Shown here: positions 7,616 through 14,281 of the stretch, one piece after another
Position numbering within the stretch: the stretch's first letter is position 1
How the letters are laid out: the number at the start of each line of letters is the position of its first letter
Origin: Anaerolineaceae bacterium
Lineage (GTDB): Bacteria > Chloroflexota > Anaerolineae > Anaerolineales > Anaerolineaceae
Length of the DNA stretch: 15,699 nucleotides
NCBI GenBank assembly: GCA_003524305.1
Contig: DQHW01000044.1
Location: 1-15,699 of the forward strand
Direction of reading: 5' to 3'
Made by a program: the position numbers and the translations under genes
The notes under the pieces: model-generated
Database searches by the model: none
Told to the model about the DNA's origin: nothing
The model's input: only the letters and a program-made list of their open reading frames with translations

Positions 7616-8095
7616 TTATTGATACTTGGCAAGGATAGCCGGGACCTGTTTGGGGTCCACGTTTCCAATCACATCGTCATCAATCATCATGACGGGTCCA
7701 ACACCGCAAACACCAAGGCAGCTCGTGGTTATTAGCGTCCATTTGCCATCGGGTGTTGTCTCATTCTCTTCAATATTAAGAGCCTCTTTGACAGCCAGCC
7801 ATACTTCACGGCCGCCAGCCACATGACAAGGGGCACTTTCGCAAAACTGAAGCACATGTTTTCCACGCGGTTTGGTTGAAAGCATCCGATAAAAACTGGC
7901 CACTGAGAAAAGCTGGCTTTTTGGAACTTTCAGCAACCGGCTGAGTTCATCCAGTGCTTCACCTGGCAAATAACCAACTTCCCGGTTAACGTCATTCAAA
8001 ATTGGTATCAATTCATCTTGCGACGCACCATAACGCTTGACAGCTGATTGCACTGCTTCGAGTACAACTTTGCTGTCTTTCGGTTCAATCGTCAT
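7616..8095 (-). CDS. hoxE: HoxE/NuoE-like [2Fe-2S] subunit
   Basis: 159 residues, standard NuoE/HoxE length. It is a thioredoxin-like ferredoxin that sits on the NuoF-type subunit. All four ligands are present: C85 and C90 (CESAPCHVAGG) and C126 and C130 (SCLGVCGVGP). The helical N-terminal region (DELIPILNDVNREVGYLP) is typical. AGGAGGAG lies just before the ATG. It is the first gene of the hoxE-hoxF-Fe-S-hoxY-hoxH run and follows hydB after 70 bases, the largest gap between 11466 and 1976. Its closest relation in the window is hydC (10951-11466). Confidence 0.94.
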   Translation of the reverse strand: MTIEPKDSKVVLEAVQSAVKRYGASQDELIPILNDVNREVGYLPGEALDELSRLLKVPKSQLFSVASFYRMLSTKPRGKHVLQFCESAPCHVAGGREVWLAVKEALNIEENETTPDGKWTLITTSCLGVCGVGPVMMIDDDVIGNVDPKQVPAILAKYQ

Positions 8096-8127
8096 GTTTC
8101 TCCTCCTGGCTCTGATGGTTTACTCAA

Positions 8128-8161
8128 GTTGAAGGAAGAACTTTTATTACTCCGCTTCAAC
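8128..8161. repeat. inverted repeat GTTGAAG/CTTCAAC between hydB and hoxE
   Basis: Seven-base perfect arms (8128-8134 and 8155-8161) with a 20-base loop, in the 70-base gap between the two diaphorase sets. No T-run follows on the minus strand. It could be an mRNA processing or stabilising stem at the junction of the modules, or chance. Confidence 0.25.
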
Positions 8162-8165
8162 AAAA

Positions 8166-9947
8166 CTAATTAATGACTATTGCATTAAAGTTGCAAACTT
8201 GCATACAAATACCACAACGAACACAGACATCAGGATCAATTACGTGAGTTTGTCTTCGTTCGCCGGTGATGGCGTTGACCGGGCAGTTGCGAGCACAAAC
8301 CGTACAGCCAGTGCAGGTGCCATCGATGATATCGTAGCGGATTAGTGCTTTACATACTTTAGCCGGGCAGCGCTTTTCTTTAATATGAGCTTCATATTCT
8401 GAACGGAAATGCTTCAGAGTGCTGACGACCGGGTTTGGAGCACCTTGTCCGAGACCGCACAAGCTATCTTCTCGAATTTGCTCGCAAAGCATTTCAAGCG
8501 TGTCAAGATCACTTTCTTTGCCACGGCCTTCACAAATGCCTTCGAGGATTTCAAGAATTCTGCGAGTGCCGACACGACATGGCGTGCATTTGCCACAGGA
8601 TTCATCCTGAACAAAATCCATGAAAAAGCGGGCGATATCTACCATGCAGGTATCTTCGTCCATAACCACAAGACCGCCGGAGCCCATGATGGAGCCGGCT
8701 TTGGCGAGTTCCTGATAATCTACGGGCAGGTCAAGGAATTCAGCCGGTAAACAACCGCCCATCGGGCCGCCGGTTTGGATGGCTTTAAATGCCTTGCCGT
8801 CTTTAATGCCGCCGCCTACATCAAAGATGATTTCGCGCAATGTCAAACCAAAGGGAACTTCGATCAAACCGGTGTGTTGAACATCGCCGGCCAGTGCAAA
8901 GGTTTTGGTTCCCTTGGATTTTTCGGTACCATACGAAGCATACCATTCGGGTCCGTTGATGATGATTTGAGGAACATTGGCATAGGTTTCAACATTGTTG
9001 ACATTGGAAGGTTTGCCAAATAAGCCTTTGACCGCCGGGAAAGGAGGTCTCGGGCGGGGTTCACCGCGGTTACCTTCGATGGAAGCCATCAAGGCTGTTT
9101 CTTCTCCGCAGACAAAGGCGCCTGCACCCATGCGAACCTCAAGGTCGAAGTCGAAACCGGAACCAAGAATGTCTTTGCCCAACAAGCCAAGCGCGCGCGC
9201 CTGGTCAATGGCGATATTCAAGGTTTTGACTGCAATGGGATATTCAGCACGGCAGTAGATGTAGCCCTGGTTTGACCCGACAGCATAAGCGCCGATGATC
9301 ATACCTTCAATTACTGCATGCGGATCACCTTCGAGTACTCGGCGGTTCATAAACGCACCAGGATCACCTTCATCCGCGTTGCAGATCATGTATTTTGGCC
9401 AATCCTGCGTGGCACGGCAGAACTGCCATTTTTTACCGGTTGGGAATCCTGCACCGCCGCGGCCGCCCAAACCTGAACGAAGTACTATATCAATGGTTTC
9501 TTCCGGGGTATAGCTGGTCAAGACTTTTCCAAGTCCTTCATAGCCGCCTTCAGCCAGGTAGTCTTCGATATTTTCAGGATCAATCTTGCCGCAATTTTTT
9601 AAGACGATGCGAACTTCTTTTGATGTAGGTGCACTTAATTCTTCGTCAACAAATGTTTTTTCTTGCTCAACGAATTTTTCAGCAATACGCCCTTTAAGAA
9701 AATGTTCTTCAACCAAAAAAGGAATATCATCGGGGGTTAAGCCGACATAATGCACACCTTCCGGGTAAACCATAATCTCAGGTCCATTGTCACAACCGCC
9801 AATTCTGGAGGTTTCCAATACCTGAATTTCGTCGATTAATCCTTTTGTAACTAATTCGTCCTGAAGTGCATCCATAATATCATGGGCGCCTTTTTTTAGA
9901 CAATCAGGATCGACACAAACTAAAACGTGAGAACGAAAATACGCCAT
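8166..9947 (-). CDS. hydB: HydB/HndC-like NuoF-type subunit with C-terminal 2[4Fe-4S] domain
   Basis: 593 residues. It is the flavin and NAD(P)-binding subunit of the HydABC/HndABCD type, the proposed bifurcation site in that family. In order: an N-terminal thioredoxin-like domain with C11, C16 and C52 (one of the usual four ligands missing); the FMN/NADH core GGRGGAGFPTG, NADEGDPGAFMNR (bifurcating-type wording, differing from the HoxF paralogue) and CGEETALMASIEG; an N3-type cluster C451, C454, C457 and C497; an H521-x5-C527-x4-C532 motif like the zinc site reported in HydB structures; and two ferredoxin-type [4Fe-4S] sites, C545/C548/C551/C555 and C575/C578/C581/C585. It is preceded by AAGGTG. 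Usually hydA follows in such operons; here hoxE does. Confidence 0.93.
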   Translation of the reverse strand: MAYFRSHVLVCVDPDCLKKGAHDIMDALQDELVTKGLIDEIQVLETSRIGGCDNGPEIMVYPEGVHYVGLTPDDIPFLVEEHFLKGRIAEKFVEQEKTFVDEELSAPTSKEVRIVLKNCGKIDPENIEDYLAEGGYEGLGKVLTSYTPEETIDIVLRSGLGGRGGAGFPTGKKWQFCRATQDWPKYMICNADEGDPGAFMNRRVLEGDPHAVIEGMIIGAYAVGSNQGYIYCRAEYPIAVKTLNIAIDQARALGLLGKDILGSGFDFDLEVRMGAGAFVCGEETALMASIEGNRGEPRPRPPFPAVKGLFGKPSNVNNVETYANVPQIIINGPEWYASYGTEKSKGTKTFALAGDVQHTGLIEVPFGLTLREIIFDVGGGIKDGKAFKAIQTGGPMGGCLPAEFLDLPVDYQELAKAGSIMGSGGLVVMDEDTCMVDIARFFMDFVQDESCGKCTPCRVGTRRILEILEGICEGRGKESDLDTLEMLCEQIREDSLCGLGQGAPNPVVSTLKHFRSEYEAHIKEKRCPAKVCKALIRYDIIDGTCTGCTVCARNCPVNAITGERRQTHVIDPDVCVRCGICMQVCNFNAIVIN

Positions 9948-9992
9948 TGTTACACCTTATAAAAAATGGAGTGCACGAACCGCTAACAACGA

Positions 9993-10361
9993 TTAGATGT
10001 TTAAGACGTGGTCTGTAACAACTTTGCCATTGCCGACGTGCTCTAGTAGGATCTTTTTTGCTACTTCTGGGGTTACTTTTCCATAAGTTACTTTGGGTGC
10101 TTCCCCGATTACGATCTGGATGATCGGTTCTTTTTCGCATAACCCGATACAGCCTGTTTGGGTCACAATGATGCCATTGATGGAGTCTTTTTCAATAGTA
10201 TCAAGAATTGATTTCATCGTATCGCGAGCTCCTGCTGCAATGCCGCAAGTGCCCATACCAACGATGACTTGCACCGTACCTGATGACGCCTTCAAGTCGC
10301 GTTTCTTTAGAGCTTCTTCACGCGCTTTCTTTAAGTCTTCAAGGCTTTTAATAGTTGACAT
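9993..10361 (-). CDS. hndB: HndB-like thioredoxin-fold [2Fe-2S] ferredoxin
   Basis: 122 residues. It matches the small subunit called HndB in NADP-reducing hydrogenase operons: a charged N-terminal helix, VIVGMGTCGIAAGARD (C39) and QTGCIGLCEKEP (C71, C75). Only three cysteines lie in the cluster positions, which is usual in my recollection of this family, so whether it holds a [2Fe-2S] cluster is uncertain. The AGGAGAGG ribosome-binding site is strong. It lies between the HATPase gene and hydB, the usual order of hydC, HATPase, hndB, hydB in [FeFe] bifurcating clusters, supporting a role as an extra electron-transfer or assembly subunit. Confidence 0.9.
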   Translation of the reverse strand: MSTIKSLEDLKKAREEALKKRDLKASSGTVQVIVGMGTCGIAAGARDTMKSILDTIEKDSINGIIVTQTGCIGLCEKEPIIQIVIGEAPKVTYGKVTPEVAKKILLEHVGNGKVVTDHVLNI

Positions 10362-10392
10362 TTTTATCCTCTCCTGCAGACTTCATAATTAG

Positions 10393-10947
10393 TTATGATA
10401 CGTTTTCTGCCCTGGCATTATCAATGCCTGATTTGAGCATTTCACGTAAACAATTCAATATTGGAGGTTCTGATAACGGTAAACCATCTATTTCAGCTTT
10501 TACAGGTTCATCGTCGAATACAAATTCATTTTCATTGAATCGATATTTGAAAATCCAATGAACGGATGGGTTTGCCACCAGAAGATGTAGAAGGGTGGTG
10601 GTGATATCACCCAGCGGCATTCTATCAATATGGCTGTGTTGAAATTTCACCACAATGTTGGTTCCGATGCCCACTTCGGAGGTCAATTCTAGGCTTCCGT
10701 TGCATATTTCTGCTGCTTCTTTTAGCAATGGAATACCCAAACCGACTTTTCGGGTGGTGCGTGTGGTAACAAATGGATCAATTACCCTGGCAGCCATTTC
10801 TGGGGGCATACCGCAGCCATTATCATGAACACTCAGTTGTAAAAGATCAATCCGCAAATCTTCTATCACTTCAATGGTTATGTCTTTTGACTTGGCCGAA
10901 ATGCTATTCTCGGCAATGTCCAAAAGGTGAAGGGAAAGTTCTCTCAA
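10393..10947 (-). CDS. HATPase (GHKL-type ATP-binding) protein of hydrogenase operons
   Basis: 184 residues with a TTG start 3 bases after the hydC stop (TAA CTC TTG). The N-terminus MRELSLHLLDIAENSISA is the expected family start, with the N-box Asn in IAENS; there is no in-frame ATG that would keep it. Further ATP-lid motifs are DNGCGMP (42-48), RKVGLGIPL (66-74) and GIGTNIVVKF (93-102). It has no sensor, dimerisation histidine or receiver domain, so it is not a full histidine kinase. Such proteins sit next to hydC and hydB in many bifurcating-hydrogenase operons and their role is not established; an anti-sigma-like or protein kinase role is possible. It is translationally coupled to hydC. 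Confidence 0.88.
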   Translation of the reverse strand: MRELSLHLLDIAENSISAKSKDITIEVIEDLRIDLLQLSVHDNGCGMPPEMAARVIDPFVTTRTTRKVGLGIPLLKEAAEICNGSLELTSEVGIGTNIVVKFQHSHIDRMPLGDITTTLLHLLVANPSVHWIFKYRFNENEFVFDDEPVKAEIDGLPLSEPPILNCLREMLKSGIDNARAENVS

Positions 10948-10950
10948 GAG

Positions 10951-11466
10951 TTACTCGGCAATTTCCTGGATGGGTTTGAGAACTTGCGGCATTTTGTTGG
11001 GTTTTACTCTGCCGATTACATCGTCATCAACCACGATTACTGGTGCTTGTGAACAAGCGCCAACACAGCGGCAAATCTCTACAGTAATGTTGCCATCGGG
11101 AGTGGTTTTTCCGGGTTCAATTCCAAGAATTTGTTTGGTTTTTTCAATCAAAGCGGGGGTTCCACCAACATAACAGGCGGTTCCCATGCAGAATTTCACA
11201 GTATGAGTGCCTCGGGCATTTGTTGTGAAGAAGGAATAAAAAGAAACGACGCCATGAACGCGAGAAGGCGGAACTTGAAGCCTGCGAGCTATGTAATCTT
11301 GCATTTCTGGGGTTATAAAGCCTATGGCGGATTGAACTTCGTTCAATACGACCATTGTCGCGCCGGGTCGTTCTTTGTTTTGATCGACAATTTGATCGAT
11401 CAATTGTTTTCTTAAAGGATCCGATAAAGGATTGTTTTTCTGAACTGTTGCAGTGGTCGCCGACAT
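10951..11466 (-). CDS. hydC: HydC/HndA-like NuoE-type [2Fe-2S] subunit
   Basis: 171 residues. NuoE-type subunit with all four ligands: C93 and C98 (FCMGTACYVGG), C134 and C138 (CVGACSQAP). There is an additional C132. FCMGTACYVGG is the wording of the HydC/HndA branch, whereas hoxE has CESAPCHVAGG, so the two genes are distinct paralogues and not a recent duplication. It is probably the partner of HydB for NAD(P)H handling. It is the first gene behind the promoter at 11530-11558, with GGAG 9 bases before the ATG. The C-terminal DDDVIGRVKPNKMPQVL is standard for the family. Confidence 0.93.
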   Translation of the reverse strand: MSATTATVQKNNPLSDPLRKQLIDQIVDQNKERPGATMVVLNEVQSAIGFITPEMQDYIARRLQVPPSRVHGVVSFYSFFTTNARGTHTVKFCMGTACYVGGTPALIEKTKQILGIEPGKTTPDGNITVEICRCVGACSQAPVIVVDDDVIGRVKPNKMPQVLKPIQEIAE

Positions 11467-11503
11467 TAAAAAGACTCCAATCTCATTTAATCAGACAAAT
11501 CAT

Positions 11504-11515
11504 GTGTAATTACAC
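11504..11515. promoter_or_regulatory. perfect 12-base palindrome GTGTAATTACAC, candidate operator of hydC
   Basis: Every base of GTGTAATTACAC is self-complementary. It lies 38 bases upstream of the hydC ATG, just downstream of the predicted transcription start, where a repressor would block elongation. It resembles short operators of dimeric regulators in general, but no specific regulator (Rex, Fnr, Fur and others) fits convincingly. Confidence 0.5.
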
Positions 11516-11529
11516 TAATTGCCTTTATT

Positions 11530-11558
11530 AGTTTACAAGTTCAATTTGCGTGCAACAA
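11530..11558 (-). promoter_or_regulatory. predicted promoter of the hydC-to-hoxH operon
   Basis: Minus strand: TTGTTG (11558-11553), a 17-base spacer, TAAACT (11535-11530). The predicted start is near 11523, giving a leader of roughly 55 bases. It lies in the 223-base gap between the PHP gene and hydC, which has no intrinsic terminator on the minus strand, so read-through from the upstream regulatory genes is also possible. Confidence 0.4.
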
Positions 11559-11572
11559 TGACTGAATGTCAT
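11558..11572. repeat. inverted repeat ATGAC-N5-GTCAT beside the -35 element
   Basis: Perfect 5-base arms with a 5-base spacer. It touches the predicted -35 hexamer of the hydC promoter, a position suited to an activator or a repressor. The regulator is unknown. Confidence 0.35.
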
Positions 11573-11689
11573 CATATCTGCTGTTGGATATCCAGACTTC
11601 ACTCATTCACGACTTTGTTGCCAACTGATGTTGATTTAATTGTTATGTTTCTCTGGATAAATATTTTACCCGATTTTTTTCATAATATA

Positions 11690-12430
11690 TTAGGAAAAAC
11701 TTATCAATCTATTGTTTGTGTTATGAATCGCCATGCGGATTTCTTCGATGGTTGGTTTTTCTAGATATAGAGTCATTTTGCCATTAAATTCATCCAGGCG
11801 ATGAACATCTCCATCCTGGATCAACGGATACCCCTTAATTTGCGGAAATTGTATCACTGCTTCAGATGGATTAATGTGTTTCGAAATCTCTAGTGCTTCA
11901 AGTTGAATATCAGTCGGGACAATTCCGAGGCTTTCAAGCAGCCCAAAAGCCTTACGATTTACATGTGCCGGGATAAACAATCCACCCAGGCTGGTGACGA
12001 CTTTCCAGGCATCGTTGAGTGATAAACTGGAACTGACCAACAATAGTTGTTCTTCGCGTCGAATAAATTCCCCGGTTTCATCAACAACAAATTGTTCACC
12101 AAAATGCTCTGCATCATTCTTAATTGGGGGCAGGGTTTCTGACACCAGTTTTTGAAGCAGCATGATTTGTTCGAGGGTGTCAAATAGACAAAGGGTATGA
12201 ACTTCTTCGCGAGTTTGAAGCTCCATGCCGGGGAGGACGTGCAGCGGCGTATTACGGGCTGCTTTTTGTACTGCCTCAATATTGGCTGAAGCATTGTGGT
12301 CTGTAATGGCAATGAGATTTATTCCCAAGTCTAGTGCATATTCAACGATTAATGGAGGAATCATCTCCACTTCAGCACAAGGGGAGAGCACAGTATGCAC
12401 ATGCAGATCAGATTTGAAAGGTTTAATCAA
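11690..12430 (-). CDS. PHP-domain metal-dependent phosphoesterase
   Basis: 246 residues. All PHP motifs are visible: DLHVHTVLSPCA (D8, H10, H12), AITDHN (D44, H45), GMELQTREEVH (E70, H78), PAHVNR (H156) and GDVHRLDEF (D208, H210), enough for a metal-bound active site. The relatives are small stand-alone phosphoesterases; the substrate is unknown. The start must be TTG at 12430: the first internal ATG lies after the DLHVHT motif, and no ATG occurs upstream in frame. There is no clear ribosome-binding site, so coupling to the DRTGG gene 34 bases upstream is likely. Genes of this kind recur near hydrogenase hydABC operons, so removal of a phosphate made by the local HATPase proteins is a possible but untested role. 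Confidence 0.88.
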   Translation of the reverse strand: MIKPFKSDLHVHTVLSPCAEVEMIPPLIVEYALDLGINLIAITDHNASANIEAVQKAARNTPLHVLPGMELQTREEVHTLCLFDTLEQIMLLQKLVSETLPPIKNDAEHFGEQFVVDETGEFIRREEQLLLVSSSLSLNDAWKVVTSLGGLFIPAHVNRKAFGLLESLGIVPTDIQLEALEISKHINPSEAVIQFPQIKGYPLIQDGDVHRLDEFNGKMTLYLEKPTIEEIRMAIHNTNNRLISFS

Positions 12431-12464
12431 TTTTGCCAGGCAAATTACAAAAGTGTGTTTTGAA

Positions 12465-12806
12465 CTAACAATGAAAACCCATCTCCCAAAGTTTTCCGAT
12501 CACATGAAAAGTCGGCTTTTCAGTACTTAAAATGACTACACCTTCTTCATTTGCTTTGGCAAGGGTTGCCGGTTCGGGCATGGCGCCTTCGGTGATAACG
12601 ATCGCAGAAAGCTCCAGCAATGTGGCGACCGCAATGATGTTGGAATGCGCCTGAAGTGTGATCCAAACTGATCCATGCGGCGCTCCGGCCATAACACAAC
12701 TAAGTAAATCGGAGGAGTAACCGCAAGTGGGTTCAATCGTGGAGAAATCTTTGGGATCGGTCAGTAATTTAAGGTCCAGATGTTCTATGATTTCTTGTAG
12801 AGTCAT
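12465..12806 (-). CDS. DRTGG-domain protein 2
   Basis: 113 residues when started at the ATG at 12806, chosen because AAGGAG lies 8 bases upstream and the preceding gene stops one base before (TGA T ATG). An in-frame ATG at 12854 would overlap that gene by 47 bases and is unlikely. The sequence aligns along its whole length with the DRTGG protein at 13826-14206: N-terminal (Q/K)(E/D)(I/L)I helix, CGYSSDLLSCVMA against CGADLMSDVLA, AIVITEGAMPEPATLAKANEEGVVILS and a closing helix. DRTGG domains are also found in some phosphotransacetylases and HPr-kinase-like proteins; ligand and function are unknown. No catalytic residues are recognised. Confidence 0.78.
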   Translation of the reverse strand: MTLQEIIEHLDLKLLTDPKDFSTIEPTCGYSSDLLSCVMAGAPHGSVWITLQAHSNIIAVATLLELSAIVITEGAMPEPATLAKANEEGVVILSTEKPTFHVIGKLWEMGFHC

Positions 12807-12807
12807 A

Positions 12808-13806
12808 TCAGTTCTCCTTGTTTGTACCGGATGCTTCGCCGACGGTCTCTTCATTCTGAAGCAATATTTTTAACCGCAAGTTTGTACCCTTGCCAAAGAC
12901 CGATTCCAGACGCATCGAATCTACGCATCGCTGAATGTTTACCAGACCCATGCCGGCGCCGAATCCAAGTTCACGGACGGTTTCAGTCGCCGTGGAATAA
13001 CCTGGTTTCATAGCCAATTCTATATCTTCAATACCTGGTCCGTCATCAGATATATTGATTGAAATCTGGTGGGGTTCAATTTCCACGCGAATGACACCGC
13101 CGTTGGTCGAATGGATGATCAGGTTCATTTCTGCTTCGTAAACTGCAATGCCGGTACGGCGGGCAATTTGCGGGGTGGCGCCAAGTCGCAGTAAGGCAAG
13201 TTTGATTGCTGATGAAGCCGATCCACCGTGGATGAAGTCACCTTGCCTGATGTTATAGCGCAGGATTAAACTGGAGCGGTCTGAATTGATATCTTCAAAT
13301 AAATGGCTGGCGCGGTATCGTCTGATTTCCTCAGCATGATAATCTTTTTGTAATGCTGTTAAAATGCCGCTGGTAATATCCCCTTTGGTGATGATGCCAA
13401 TAAGTTTGTTATCCTGGTCTAATACGGGCAATCGTCCTTTATGCGTGTTGACAAATAACTTCAATGCTTCAATAACCGGATCACTTCCGTGAACCGTGAG
13501 TATTGTGGAACTCATATATTTTGAAACTGGAGAGGCGAGATCGTTCTCTTGCAGGCTGCGGATCAGGTCTTCGATACTGATAATTCCGAGCAGTTGGTGG
13601 TTATTGACAACAGGAGCACCTGAAATTCTTATTTGTCGAAAAAGGTCAAGTGTTTCACGCATCGACGTTTGGGGTGTAACAGTCAGCGGATCTTTGGTCA
13701 TGACTGCTTCCACTTTTAATTCATAAGCAAGTTCTTCAACACGGGTTATATTCTCTGCATCTTGATCCGTAACAGTACGTTTATGAATTCGAGAAATATC
13801 GCCCAT
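12808..13806 (-). CDS. CBS-domain pair plus HATPase (anti-sigma/serine kinase-like) protein
   Basis: 332 residues in two parts. Residues about 32-150 form two CBS motifs (VMTKDPLTVTPQTSMRETL ... LLGIISIEDL, and YMSSTILTVHGSDPVIEAL ... LIGIITKGDI), which usually bind adenine nucleotides and report energy state. Residues about 190-315 form an RsbW/SpoIIAB-like ATPase with the N-box YEAEMNLIIHS (E224, N228), DDGPGI (254-259), GFGAGMGL (281-288) and GKGTNLRL. The combination suggests an adenylate-sensing kinase or anti-sigma-type switch. No sigma factor or anti-anti-sigma partner is encoded in the window. TCAGGA lies before the ATG. It is flanked on both sides by DRTGG genes, 19 bases from the first and 1 base from the second. 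Confidence 0.88.
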   Translation of the reverse strand: MGDISRIHKRTVTDQDAENITRVEELAYELKVEAVMTKDPLTVTPQTSMRETLDLFRQIRISGAPVVNNHQLLGIISIEDLIRSLQENDLASPVSKYMSSTILTVHGSDPVIEALKLFVNTHKGRLPVLDQDNKLIGIITKGDITSGILTALQKDYHAEEIRRYRASHLFEDINSDRSSLILRYNIRQGDFIHGGSASSAIKLALLRLGATPQIARRTGIAVYEAEMNLIIHSTNGGVIRVEIEPHQISINISDDGPGIEDIELAMKPGYSTATETVRELGFGAGMGLVNIQRCVDSMRLESVFGKGTNLRLKILLQNEETVGEASGTNKEN

Positions 13807-13825
13807 TATTAATCCTGATTAATAC

Positions 13826-14206
13826 TTATTCATCACAAGAGCAAGGTTCGTCTCCAACAGCCCGTTCAAGGCTGGGCAATCCAGCGCGATGCAACCTGCC
13901 GCAAAGTTCGAACATTCCAAAAGGCGATGAGATTAAAGCCAATTCTTCCTGTGAGGCAAGATCAATGGTCTCTTTTGGAGGTGTTTTTCCGCGAACAATA
14001 ATCACCGCTGCCACATCCGCCATCATCGAAGTTCTAATGACCTGGGGATTGCACAATCCAGTCAGAAGGACCGCCTCAGGTTGGATGGAAGCCAGCACAT
14101 CGCTCATTAAATCGGCGCCGCAACCACCTTTGACTTCGCGATCAAGATTTGCTGATGGGTTGTAAAGATGGCCGTCTATTAATGTAATTAAATCTTTGAC
14201 ATTCAT
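13826..14206 (-). CDS. DRTGG-domain protein 1
   Basis: 126 residues. First gene of the minus-strand locus, behind the promoter at 14252-14281. The sequence pattern is that of a small alpha/beta DRTGG domain: MNVKDLITLIDGHLY, CGADLMSDVLA (C29), AAVIIVRGKTPPKET and ELALISSPFGMFELCGRL. It is a paralogue of the protein at 12465-12806 with the shared cysteine in CG. It carries a short acidic cysteine-bearing tail ending CSCDE (C122, C124) that the other lacks; the tail could bind a metal or be redox-sensitive. The function is unknown; its position links it to the CBS-HATPase protein. Confidence 0.78.
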   Translation of the reverse strand: MNVKDLITLIDGHLYNPSANLDREVKGGCGADLMSDVLASIQPEAVLLTGLCNPQVIRTSMMADVAAVIIVRGKTPPKETIDLASQEELALISSPFGMFELCGRLHRAGLPSLERAVGDEPCSCDE

Positions 14207-14251
14207 AAAAACTACCTGCCTATGGTAACAAAACTATAATTCTCTTTCGAT

Positions 14252-14281
14252 ATGATACTTTATACCGGTCACTATTGACAA
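14252..14281 (-). promoter_or_regulatory. predicted promoter of the DRTGG/CBS-HATPase/PHP genes
   Basis: Minus strand: TTGTCA (14281-14276), an 18-base spacer, TATCAT (14257-14252). The predicted start near 14245 gives a leader of about 40 bases with AGGTAG before the ATG at 14206. It is divergent from hisS in the shared 158-base gap 14207-14364. Confidence 0.45.

Noticed and set aside
8166..9947. Possibility that the HydB-like protein and HoxF are a recent tandem duplication
   Set aside because: Their nucleotide-site wording (NADEGDPGAF versus NADESEPGTF), N-terminal cysteines and C-terminal domains differ too much; they are old paralogues from distinct branches.
11655..11680. Plus-strand hairpin (GGATAAA/TTTACCC) followed by seven T
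   Set aside because: The stem is short and AT-rich with a G-T pair, there is no plus-strand gene before it, and on the minus strand no T-run follows, so it cannot be the PHP terminator.
12807..12854. Longer DRTGG protein 2 starting at 12854
   Set aside because: It would overlap the CBS-HATPase gene by 47 bases, while the ATG at 12806 has AAGGAG and a 1-base junction.
57..13726. Many open frames of 60-150 codons on the plus strand opposite the hydrogenase genes
   Set aside because: Each lies antisense to a minus-strand gene with clear family motifs, has no recognisable domain and no consistent ribosome-binding site.
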